Positions 1 to 5,896 of a stretch of DNA of 5,942 bases are shown one piece after another (within the stretch, counting starts at the first letter, position 1; each line of letters starts with the position of its first letter). The stretch lies in contig CAJMRA010000167.1 in NCBI GenBank assembly GCA_905215675.1, positions 1-5,942 of the forward strand, written 5' to 3'. Below the pieces are notes generated by a model. It did no database searches and had not been told where the DNA came from. It saw only the letters and a list, made by a program, of their open reading frames with translations. This stretch comes from an uncultured bacterium. GTDB lineage: Bacteria > Desulfobacterota > Desulfovibrionia > Desulfovibrionales > Desulfovibrionaceae. The translations under genes and the position numbers were made by a program.

Positions 1-1
1 A

Positions 2-34
2 TGGACGGCGCGCGCGGAATGGCTCATCGCGTAG
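2..34 (+). CDS. 3' end of an upstream gene (partial, frame uncertain)
   Basis: The window opens in a reading frame ending at TAG 32-34, which would encode a C-terminus reading WTARAEWLIA. Nine of its ten sense codons end in G or C, as in the real genes downstream, so this is the most gene-like of the open frames here. A competing frame starting at position 1 stays open to TGA 97-99 and would overlap the ATPase gene; its third positions are less GC-rich. Ten residues are too few to name a family. If the block downstream is a Tag-like module, this could be a partner gene, but nothing in the sequence shows that. Confidence 0.35.
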   Translation, partial: WTARAEWLIA

Positions 35-80
35 CGCTTTTTGGGGAAGACGGAGACCGAGCATACAAACACCATCTTCT

Positions 81-842
81 ATGCAACAGACCGATCTGAT
101 GTATTCGCTGCGCCACGTCGGCAAGCAGCGTCCCGGCCCCGACGGCTTTTGCCTGTCCATCCCGGCGCTGGACGTGCGCCGGGGGCAGCTGCTGGCCCTT
201 GTGGGGCCCAGCGGCTGCGGCAAGAGCACGGCGCTGGATCTGCTGGCGGGCATCCTGCGTCCCGATATGGAAACGCCGGACGCCGTTTTCCACTTTTCTC
301 CCGCGCCCGACATGGCGCTGGATGTGGCTGCCCTCTGGCAGGCCGGACAGGAAGAACGTCTTGCGGCCCTGCGCCTGCATCATATGGGCTACGTTCTCCA
401 GACGGGCGGCCTGCTGCCCTTTCTGACGGCCCGGCAGAACATGCTGCTGCCGTGCCGGTGCGCCGACAATCTGGAGGAACGCGGCGAAGCCGTCGAACGT
501 CTGGCCGCCGAACTGGGCGTGGACGCCGTCGCCGATCAGTATCCGTCCACGCTGTCCGTCGGCGAACGCCAGCGCGTCGCCATTGTGCGGGCGCTGGCGC
601 ATGCGCCCGCGGTCGTGCTTGCCGACGAACCCACGGCGGCCCTTGATCCGGCCCACTCGCGCCGCGTCATGGGACTGTTTGCCCGGCTGGCCCGGGAACA
701 GGGCTGTACGGTCATCATGGTCAGCCATGCGCCGGATATGGCGCGGGAAGCCGGATTTACCCTGGCCCCCATCCGCGTCGAACGGGACGAACACGACGAC
801 CGCGGTCTTTCGCGTCTGTCTTTTTCCCTGGAGGAAGCCTGA
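81..842 (+). CDS. ABC transporter ATP-binding protein, LolD/MacB type (TagT-like)
   Basis: A 253-residue nucleotide-binding subunit expected to sit on the cytoplasmic face of the FtsX-type permease encoded next and to hydrolyse ATP for it. Visible motifs in order are Walker A GPSGCGKST (42-50), Q-loop Q107 in GYVLQTGG, signature LSVGE (158-162; usual form LSGGE), Walker B AVVLADEP (177-184, catalytic E183), D-loop ALD (187-189) and switch His216 in VSHAPD. All catalytic residues are present. The stretch from Walker A to the Q-loop is about 13 residues longer than I recall for LolD, with the usual SG-V-x-x-x-G strand replaced by a DAVFHFSP segment. ATG 81 is the only ATG/GTG/TTG in this frame between position 3 and 81; it lacks a good Shine-Dalgarno. 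The 1-nt gap to the permease gene implies one transcript. The family is certain; a TagT role is inferred from the two following genes. Confidence 0.93.
   Translation: MQQTDLMYSLRHVGKQRPGPDGFCLSIPALDVRRGQLLALVGPSGCGKSTALDLLAGILRPDMETPDAVFHFSPAPDMALDVAALWQAGQEERLAALRLHHMGYVLQTGGLLPFLTARQNMLLPCRCADNLEERGEAVERLAAELGVDAVADQYPSTLSVGERQRVAIVRALAHAPAVVLADEPTAALDPAHSRRVMGLFARLAREQGCTVIMVSHAPDMAREAGFTLAPIRVERDEHDDRGLSRLSFSLEEA
829..837 (+). promoter_or_regulatory. Shine-Dalgarno for the permease gene
   Basis: GAGGAAG at 831-837 lies inside the last codons of the ATPase gene and 6 nt before ATG 844. It fixes the permease start and suggests translational coupling, since the ATPase stop (840-842) and the permease start are separated by one base. 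Confidence 0.7.
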
Positions 843-843
843 T

Positions 844-2121
844 ATGGGCCTGCAACTCCGCGCCGCCGAACTGGCCTGCGCCGACTACCGCCGGGAAGGG
901 CTGCTTTCCGCCTGCGCCGTGCTGGGGCTGGCGGCCGTTCTGGCCCCGCTGCTGATTCTCTACGGCGTCAAGTTCGGCGTGGTGGAAACCCTTACCGCGC
1001 GCCTGCTGCACAATCCCGCCACGCTGGAAATATCGCCGGTCGGCAGCGGCCGCTATACCGCGGATTATGTGGCCTCGCTGGGCAAACATCCCGCCGTGGC
1101 CTTTGCCCTGCCCCGCACCCGCGCCATTGCGGCCACCATCGGCCTTTCCCGCCCGGCAGGGCCCGGCGCGCTTCCGCCGCGCGTCGTCACGGTCTCCATG
1201 GAGCCCACGGCGGCGGGCGATCCGCTGCTGGCGCGCTACGGCGCGGCCGTGCCCCTGCCCGAATACGAAACCCTGTCGGAACAGTCCCGCCTGACGCGCA
1301 GCGGTATCTGCCTCAGCGCTCCCGCCGCCGAAAAACTGGGCGTGGCCCCCGGCGACGCGCTTACGGGTATTGTGGAACGCGGACGGCGCGGGGCCGTTGA
1401 AAAGGCCCGGATCAACCTGACGGTCTCCTCCGTCCTGCCGCTGGCCGCCGAACAGAAGGACGTGGCCTTTCTGCCCCTGCCGCTGCTGGAAGCGGCGGAA
1501 GATTTCCGCGACGGACGCGCCGCCGTCGCCATGAACCCCGCGGACGGCTGGACGGGAACGCCCCCGCCCCCGACGCCGCGCGTCTATGCCGGATTCCGCC
1601 TCTATGCCCGCGCGCTGGAAAACGTCCCCCATCTGCGCGACGCCTTTCGCCGACAGCATATAGAGGTCTACACGCATGCCGACGAAATCGAACAGGTCAT
1701 GACGCTTTCCTCCTCGCTGGGTCTGGTTTTCAGCCTCATCAGCATCGCGGCGGCCATCGGTTTTGCCGCCTCCACGGCAAGTTCCGCGCTGGCGGGCGTC
1801 AAGCGCAAGGAGCGCGTCCTCGGGCTGCTGCGCCTCATGGGCTTTCCCATGTCGGCCCTGCTGCTCTTCCCGCTGACGCAGGCCCTGCTGACCGCCCTGG
1901 CGGGCACGGCCCTGGCCTCTGTCCTCTATCTGGCCGCCTCGCAGGCCATCAACATGCTTTTCGCGGACAGCCTCGGCCATATGGAAAGCCTGTGTCGCCT
2001 GCTGCCGCAACATTTTGCCGCGGCCCTCGGCGCGGCAACGGCGCTTTCGCTGGCGGCGGCGCTGGGTCCCGCGCTGCGCGCGGCCCATGTGGAACCTTCG
2101 GAGGTCATCCGCGATGTCTAG
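844..2121 (+). CDS. FtsX/MacB-type ABC transporter permease (TagS-like)
   Basis: A 425-residue inner-membrane protein with the four-helix FtsX/MacB/LolCE layout. TM1 is at about 20-42, followed by a large periplasmic domain at about 43-287, then TM2 about 288-314, TM3 about 337-367 and TM4 about 389-411. Between TM2 and TM3 the cytoplasmic segment KRKERVLGLLRLMGF (320-334) matches the FtsX-family coupling region that contacts the ATPase. The short tail HVEPSEVIRD resembles the P-x-E-A-I-R ending of the family. Such permeases generally do not move small solutes across the membrane; they transmit ATP-driven motion to the periplasm, as in MacB, LolCE and FtsEX. Only one permease gene is seen, so a homodimer with two ATPase subunits is likely. 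ATG 844 is chosen for its Shine-Dalgarno; longer in-frame extension runs through the ATPase gene and is spurious. The Tag-like role is inferred from neighbours. Confidence 0.9.
   Translation: MGLQLRAAELACADYRREGLLSACAVLGLAAVLAPLLILYGVKFGVVETLTARLLHNPATLEISPVGSGRYTADYVASLGKHPAVAFALPRTRAIAATIGLSRPAGPGALPPRVVTVSMEPTAAGDPLLARYGAAVPLPEYETLSEQSRLTRSGICLSAPAAEKLGVAPGDALTGIVERGRRGAVEKARINLTVSSVLPLAAEQKDVAFLPLPLLEAAEDFRDGRAAVAMNPADGWTGTPPPPTPRVYAGFRLYARALENVPHLRDAFRRQHIEVYTHADEIEQVMTLSSSLGLVFSLISIAAAIGFAASTASSALAGVKRKERVLGLLRLMGFPMSALLLFPLTQALLTALAGTALASVLYLAASQAINMLFADSLGHMESLCRLLPQHFAAALGAATALSLAAALGPALRAAHVEPSEVIRDV
2100..2104 (+). promoter_or_regulatory. Shine-Dalgarno-like GGAGG before ATG 2114
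   Basis: GGAGG lies at the end of the permease gene, 9 nt before ATG 2114, which overlaps the permease stop codon (ATGTCTAG, 2114-2121). This is the best-placed ribosome-binding sequence for the SUMF1 gene, yet the start it serves would put 52 atypical residues in front of the signal peptide. It may instead be chance inside the codons for SEV. Confidence 0.35.
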
Positions 2122-2230
2122 GGCCGCGGCACACAACGTTTTACGGCTGTCCTTCCAATCCGCCGCTTACGGTAAAAGGGACTTCCTTTCCCCCCAAACG
2201 GCCGCATCCTTCTTCTCCGGAACCAATGGA

Positions 2231-2247
2231 GGCGCGGAACGCGCGCC
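2231..2247 (+). repeat. Short GC hairpin upstream of SUMF1 gene start
   Basis: GGCGCG (2231-2236) and CGCGCC (2242-2247) can pair around a 5-nt loop. The stem takes up the last two bases of a second GGAGG (2228-2232), which is otherwise 22 nt from ATG 2255, too far to act alone. It could modulate initiation, but a 6-bp stem in a GC-rich genome may be chance. Confidence 0.3.
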
Positions 2248-2269
2248 CCACAGCATGCCTCGCCGCATC

Positions 2270-3976
2270 ATGAAACACGACAAAAAAATCTCCGTCCATA
2301 CCGCAGCGCATGCCCGCCTCCTGACGGCGCTGCTCTTTCTCCTGTTCTGCCTTGGGACGGGCGCGCCCTCCGTCCATGCCGCGCTGGCCCGCAAGGATGC
2401 CGTACAGACGAGCGATCTGTACAATCCGCACCCGGCGGACGGCGATATTCTGCTTCCCATGCCGGGCGGTCTGAAAATGGCCTTCCGGCTTGCAGCCGTG
2501 CCCGCCCGCGGTCTGCTCTGGGACATGCCCCTGCGCCCCGGGCGGGACGATATCGCCAATCCCGGACGCGCCTACTATGATCGCCGCTTTTCGGCGGCCC
2601 TGTCCGCTCCCTTCACGCTGGACGATCTGCCCGAATCCTGGCGCGCCGCCGTCCCCGGGGACGGCGGAACCAGCTTTTTCTACCTCATCGCCAAATATGA
2701 AGTCAGCCGGGGACAGTGGCGCGCCGTCATGGACCCCAAATTTTCCGCCGGAAACATTACCGCCGACGACGCCCGTCCCCAGACAGGCATCTCGTGGTAC
2801 GAGGCCGTCGAGTTTACCCGCCGCTATACGCAATGGCTGCTGAAAAACGCCCCCGACAGCCTGCCCCGCTTCGCCCATGACAAGCGCAATGTGGGCTTTC
2901 TGCGTCTGCCCACGGAAACAGAATGGGAATATGCCGCCCGGGGCGGCCAGAACGTGGGCAGTCAGCAGCTTTTGCAGGAGGATTTCTTTCCCTTTGCCGA
3001 ATCCTGCACACTGAACGACTATGCCGTCTTCCGGCAGGGCGGCGCGTTTGTGGAGGAAGCCGCCCGCATAGGCTCCCGCAAGCCCAATCCTCTGGGATTG
3101 TACGATACGGCGGGCAATGTGGCGGAAATGTGCATGGACATGTTCCGCTTTTCCATCGGCGGCCGCCTGCACGGATCGGCCGGAGGCATCGTGCGCAAGG
3201 GCGGTTCCTATCTTTCCGACGCCGCCGCCGTCATGCCCGGACGCAGGGAGGAGACGCCCTTCTTCTTTGCCGACGGCCCGGCATCGGCGCAGGATCTGGG
3301 ATTCCGCCCGGTCCTGACCGGTATCAACACACCCGGCGGCGATCGCCCGGAAGAGCTGGCCGCCGCCTGGCAGGCCGCCGGGGAACAGCCCGCCTCGCCC
3401 CTACCCGCGGCCCGCAATCCTCTGGAAGAACTGGATCGCCTTCTGGCGCTGGCCCCCAACGACGCCGTCAAGGCAAATCTGCAACAACTCCGGGCCACGC
3501 TGAAGGAAAACAATATTATCGTCGCCCGGCAAAAACAGCTGGAAGCGGAATCCCTGCTGCGCACGGGCGTCTACATGATTGAAACCATCCGCAACTATGC
3601 CAGCCGCCAGAAGGCGCTGGAGAACCAGCGCGGCAACATGGCCGCCGACGCCAAAAAGACAGAAGGAGACAGCAGGACGCGACTGCTGGAAATCATCGCG
3701 CTGGCCGATCGCGGCCTTGAACAGTTCAAGATCAGTCTCGACAAGTCCCTGACCTTCTATATCAGCAAGGTGGCCGAGACCTGCACGCTGGACGACGCCA
3801 CCTTTGCCGACGCCCTGGCGCAACTGGAAAAGGATTTTGCCGGAAAGGACCCCTTCAACGAAAACATGCGCCGCAATCTGGCCATCTTCCGCGATCATGC
3901 CGAACGCTGGCGCAAGGGAACGCCGCTGGCGCGTTCCGCCGTGCAATCCCGGCTGCTGGAGCGTCGCTTCCAGTAA
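2270..3976 (+). CDS. Exported SUMF1 (FGE-like) domain protein with helical C-terminal tail (TagR-like)
   Basis: 568 residues from ATG 2270. A signal peptide is clear: KHDKK, a hydrophobic core LLTALLFLLFCLG, and an AxA-type site after VHA (residue 37). After a 95-residue lead comes a SUMF1/FGE fold at about 135-348, with FYLIAKYEVSRGQW (138-151), ISWYEAVEF (174-182), LRLPTETEWEYAARGG (211-226), NPLGLYDTAGNVAE (273-286), KGGSYL (310-315) and GFRPV (344-348). The cysteine pair that catalyses formylglycine formation in true FGE is absent between KGGSY and GFR, so this should be a binding or signalling version. Residues about 381-568 are charged, helical and probably coiled-coil, an addition to the basic domain. 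ATG 2255 and ATG 2114 are alternative starts; 2270 is chosen because it gives a normal signal peptide and because codon use before it (TTA, AGG, CAA) looks non-coding. TagR of Pseudomonas, which promotes PpkA activity, is the closest functional model given the TagT/TagS-like neighbours. Confidence 0.85.
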   Translation: MKHDKKISVHTAAHARLLTALLFLLFCLGTGAPSVHAALARKDAVQTSDLYNPHPADGDILLPMPGGLKMAFRLAAVPARGLLWDMPLRPGRDDIANPGRAYYDRRFSAALSAPFTLDDLPESWRAAVPGDGGTSFFYLIAKYEVSRGQWRAVMDPKFSAGNITADDARPQTGISWYEAVEFTRRYTQWLLKNAPDSLPRFAHDKRNVGFLRLPTETEWEYAARGGQNVGSQQLLQEDFFPFAESCTLNDYAVFRQGGAFVEEAARIGSRKPNPLGLYDTAGNVAEMCMDMFRFSIGGRLHGSAGGIVRKGGSYLSDAAAVMPGRREETPFFFADGPASAQDLGFRPVLTGINTPGGDRPEELAAAWQAAGEQPASPLPAARNPLEELDRLLALAPNDAVKANLQQLRATLKENNIIVARQKQLEAESLLRTGVYMIETIRNYASRQKALENQRGNMAADAKKTEGDSRTRLLEIIALADRGLEQFKISLDKSLTFYISKVAETCTLDDATFADALAQLEKDFAGKDPFNENMRRNLAIFRDHAERWRKGTPLARSAVQSRLLERRFQ

Positions 3977-4047
3977 CCGGCGTTCCCCATGATTCCCCTG
4001 AAACGCGAGGCGGCGACGCCCTTTCCCGCATTGCAAAAGCACGCGGA

Positions 4048-4075
4048 ATGGGTAAGTCTACGGACTGTTATCCAT
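4048..4075 (+). repeat. UACG-tetraloop hairpin between SUMF1 and reductase genes
   Basis: Positions 4048-4055 (ATGGGTAA) pair with 4068-4075 (TTATCCAT) with one G-U wobble. Above a 2-nt bulge (4066-4067), GTC 4056-4058 pairs with GAC 4063-4065 around the loop TACG (4059-4062). In RNA this is a C(UACG)G loop, a member of the very stable UNCG class. The stem ends 12 nt before the Shine-Dalgarno of the reductase gene. The downstream ATTTTA is a poor U-tract, so the element may be a weak terminator or attenuator of the upstream block, or a leader structure of the reductase mRNA. It also argues against ATG 4048 as a start codon. Confidence 0.5.
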
Positions 4076-4087
4076 ACGCTATTTTAC

Positions 4088-4092
4088 AGGAG
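4088..4092 (+). promoter_or_regulatory. Shine-Dalgarno for the reductase gene
   Basis: AGGAG is 9 nt before ATG 4102. It selects this start over the in-frame ATG 4048, which would add 18 residues before the dinucleotide-binding fold. No convincing sigma70 promoter is visible in 3977-4101. Confidence 0.7.
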
Positions 4093-4101
4093 CTTGCCAC
4101 A

Positions 4102-5001
4102 ATGAGCACTTCCCTTCGCATCGGCTGGATCGGCACGGGCGTCATGGGCCATTCCATGGCCTCGCATCTGCAAACGGCGGGCTATCCCCTGACGGTCTAC
4201 AACCGGACCAGAAGCAAGGCCGCCGCGCTGCTGGACAAGGGCGCGCGCTGGGCCGATACGCCCCGCGCCGTCGCGGAACAGTCCGATATCGTTTTCAGCA
4301 TCGTAGGCTATCCCGCCGATGTGGAAGCCGTCACCATCGGAGAAAACGGCGCGCTGCACGGTCTGGCAAAGGGCGGCATTCTCTGCGACATGACCACGTC
4401 CAGCCCGGCGCTGGCCCGCCGCATTGCCGAAGCCGCCGCCGCTGTCGGCTGCACGGCTCTGGATGCTCCCGTCACGGGCGGCGACATCGGCGCAAAAAAT
4501 GCCGCCCTGTCCATTTTCGTGGGCGGCGACGAGGCCGCCTTCCAGCGCATCAAACCCTGCCTTGAGCGCATGGGACAAAAAATCCTGCACTGCGGCGGCG
4601 CGGGAACCGGCCAGCAGGGCAAGCTGGCCAATCAGATTGCCATTGCGGGCGTCATGTTCAGCGTGTGCGAATCGCTGCTCTACGCGCAGGAAGCCGGTCT
4701 GGACAAGGACGCCTGGCTTGAGCTGGTGGCCGCGGGCGCGGCGGGCAGCACCGCCATGAACACGCTCGGCCGCCGCGTCCTCAAGGGCGACTATGCGCCC
4801 GGCTTCTTCATCGAGCATTTCGTCAAGGATCTCGGCCTCTGTCTTGAGGAGTGCCGCCGCATGGGTCTCGTCCTTCCCGGCACGGAACGCGCCGAAGAGG
4901 TCTACCGTATGGCCCTCGCCCAGGGGCACGGCAGGAACGGAACACAGGATTTGATCAATATCCTTGCCGCCCAGTCCGGCAAGCAGTGGAACGCACGGTA
5001 G
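4102..5001 (+). CDS. NAD(P)-dependent beta-hydroxyacid dehydrogenase (3-hydroxyisobutyrate dehydrogenase family)
   Basis: A 299-residue cytoplasmic oxidoreductase of the HIBADH family, which interconverts beta-hydroxyacids and semialdehydes (3-hydroxyisobutyrate, tartronate semialdehyde, succinic semialdehyde and relatives). The N-terminal Rossmann fold starts at residue 6 with IGWIGTGVMGHSM, giving the G-x-G-x-x-G loop (G11, G13, G16). NRTRSK at 34-39 follows the second strand; an Arg there is often linked to NADP(H) preference. The substrate motif DAPVTGGDIGAKN (121-133) precedes SIFVGG, and GTGQQGKLANQ (168-178) carries the expected catalytic Lys174 and conserved Asn178. KDLGLCLEE (242-250) is the usual C-terminal motif. 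Length is normal and nothing looks broken. Exact substrate cannot be read from sequence; in the family, tartronate semialdehyde reductase and gamma-hydroxybutyrate-type enzymes look alike. Neighbours give no pathway clue, and the 125-nt hairpin-bearing gap before it suggests separate expression from the ABC block. Confidence 0.93.
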   Translation: MSTSLRIGWIGTGVMGHSMASHLQTAGYPLTVYNRTRSKAAALLDKGARWADTPRAVAEQSDIVFSIVGYPADVEAVTIGENGALHGLAKGGILCDMTTSSPALARRIAEAAAAVGCTALDAPVTGGDIGAKNAALSIFVGGDEAAFQRIKPCLERMGQKILHCGGAGTGQQGKLANQIAIAGVMFSVCESLLYAQEAGLDKDAWLELVAAGAAGSTAMNTLGRRVLKGDYAPGFFIEHFVKDLGLCLEECRRMGLVLPGTERAEEVYRMALAQGHGRNGTQDLINILAAQSGKQWNAR

Positions 5002-5024
5002 CGCTCCAGCTCCCTTTCCGTCCC

Positions 5025-5059
5025 CGCGCCGCCCGACGCCCCTCCGGCAGGGCGGCGCG
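5025..5059 (+). repeat. GC-rich inverted repeat between reductase and fdhD-like genes
   Basis: CGCGCCGCCC (5025-5034) and GGGCGGCGCG (5050-5059) are perfect 10-nt complements around a 15-nt loop, in which GCC (5038-5040) and GGC (5046-5048) can pair further. No T-run follows (TTACTCC), so a classical intrinsic terminator is unlikely. It ends 28 nt before ATG 5088 and could be a leader structure, an RNA-stability element or a processing site. Confidence 0.5.
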
Positions 5060-5087
5060 TTACTCCAACGAACGACCGGACTCCGCC

Positions 5088-5873
5088 ATGACCGAAACCG
5101 AATCCCGCCTTGTCCGTCGCTATGAGATAGAACATTACGACGGTTCGCAGCGGCAGCCGCGCACCTTTACTACCTGCGCGGAAACCACGCTGACCATCCA
5201 CATCGACGGCGCGCCCTTTGTGCGCATGGCCTGTTCCGGCGAGCATATGCCGGAGCTGACCACGGGCTTTCTCTTCTCCTGCGGCGTCATCAACAGCGCG
5301 GACGATCTTGCCGGGATGACCTTTTCCTCCCGGGACGCCGCCTGCTGCGACGCTCATGTGCGCCTGACGGCCGCGCCCGCGGCCGCGCCGCTTACGCTCA
5401 CCTCGGCTCTCGGCTGGAGCGTGCCGCTTCAGGATCGCGCCCTTCCCCGCCTTCCCCGTCCCGACCGGCCCTCATGGGACGCGCGGCGCATCATGCGCGC
5501 CGCCCGGACGCTGGACGAGCATTCGGAAATATTTCACCTTACGGGCGGCTGCCACAATGCCGCCCTGCTGGATCGCAACGGCCTCGTCTTCTTCTGCATG
5601 GATATCGGCCGCCACAATGCCATTGATACGCTCATCGGCTACGCCCTGCGTCATCGGCTGAACCGCCGGGATCTGATGCTCCTTTCCAGCGGCCGTATCG
5701 CCTCGGAAATCGTCCACAAGGCCCTGCGCGCGGGTTTCCCCGTTCTCGCCTCCCTGTCCCGCGCCATGGCGGCCTCCATCGATCTTGCCCGCGCCTGCGG
5801 CCTCACCCTGCTGGGCAATGTCCGCGACTCCGGCTTCGACATCTATCACGACAACGGCTGTCTCATCCTCTAG
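5088..5873 (+). CDS. fdhD: FdhD-family protein (formate dehydrogenase accessory), lacking the CxxC loop
   Basis: 261 residues. FdhD takes sulfur from a cysteine desulfurase and passes it to the bis-MGD molybdenum/tungsten cofactor before insertion into formate dehydrogenase. Family landmarks are ETTLTIHIDG (32-41), the TTGFLFSCGVI segment (58-68), HLTGGCHNAALL (150-161), MDIGRHNAIDTLIGY (171-185), SSGRIASEIVHKAL (200-213) and LLGNVRDSGFDIY (241-253). The sulfur-carrying CGxCG loop, usually after a Thr-Ser pair, is replaced by TSALGWS (105-111). The usual SAPT near the C-terminus reads SRAM (224-227). Thiols elsewhere include C30, C49, C65, C86, C87, C155 and C170. It may therefore be a divergent paralogue without normal sulfurtransferase activity. 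ATG 5088 is chosen by homology; its Shine-Dalgarno is poor, and the open frame upstream overlaps the reductase gene. No formate dehydrogenase gene lies in the window. Confidence 0.85.
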   Translation: MTETESRLVRRYEIEHYDGSQRQPRTFTTCAETTLTIHIDGAPFVRMACSGEHMPELTTGFLFSCGVINSADDLAGMTFSSRDAACCDAHVRLTAAPAAAPLTLTSALGWSVPLQDRALPRLPRPDRPSWDARRIMRAARTLDEHSEIFHLTGGCHNAALLDRNGLVFFCMDIGRHNAIDTLIGYALRHRLNRRDLMLLSSGRIASEIVHKALRAGFPVLASLSRAMAASIDLARACGLTLLGNVRDSGFDIYHDNGCLIL

Positions 5874-5896
5874 GCTCAGGACGTCTTTGTCTTGAG

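Noticed and set aside
41..646. 201-codon plus-strand frame overlapping the ATPase
   Set aside because: The Arg/Gly/Ala-rich translation is typical of the wrong frame; the ATPase frame carries every ABC motif.
757..2136. 459-codon open frame on the minus strand opposite the permease gene
   Set aside because: It mirrors a strongly supported gene. The product is Gln/Arg/Gly-rich without domains or hydrophobic pattern, as expected for antisense frames in GC-rich DNA.
2139..2177. Inverted repeat TTTTAC / GTAAAA in the spacer after the permease gene
   Set aside because: Only 6 bp with a 27-nt gap and no further useful pairing; not convincing as a terminator or operator.
2141..3172. 343-codon minus-strand frame opposite the SUMF1 gene
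   Set aside because: It is antisense to a gene with clear family motifs, and its own translation is low complexity with no recognisable fold.
4009..4020. GGCG-GCGA-CGCC mini-hairpin after the SUMF1 gene
   Set aside because: A 4-bp stem is too short to support in such GC-rich sequence, despite the GNRA-like loop.
4031..4059. Possible promoter with TTGCAA as -35
   Set aside because: At 16-17 nt spacing the -10 position reads TAAGTC or similar, which matches TATAAT poorly, and it falls in the hairpin.
4084..4929. 281-codon minus-strand frame opposite the reductase
   Set aside because: It is a shadow of a complete HIBADH-family gene and shows no motifs of its own.
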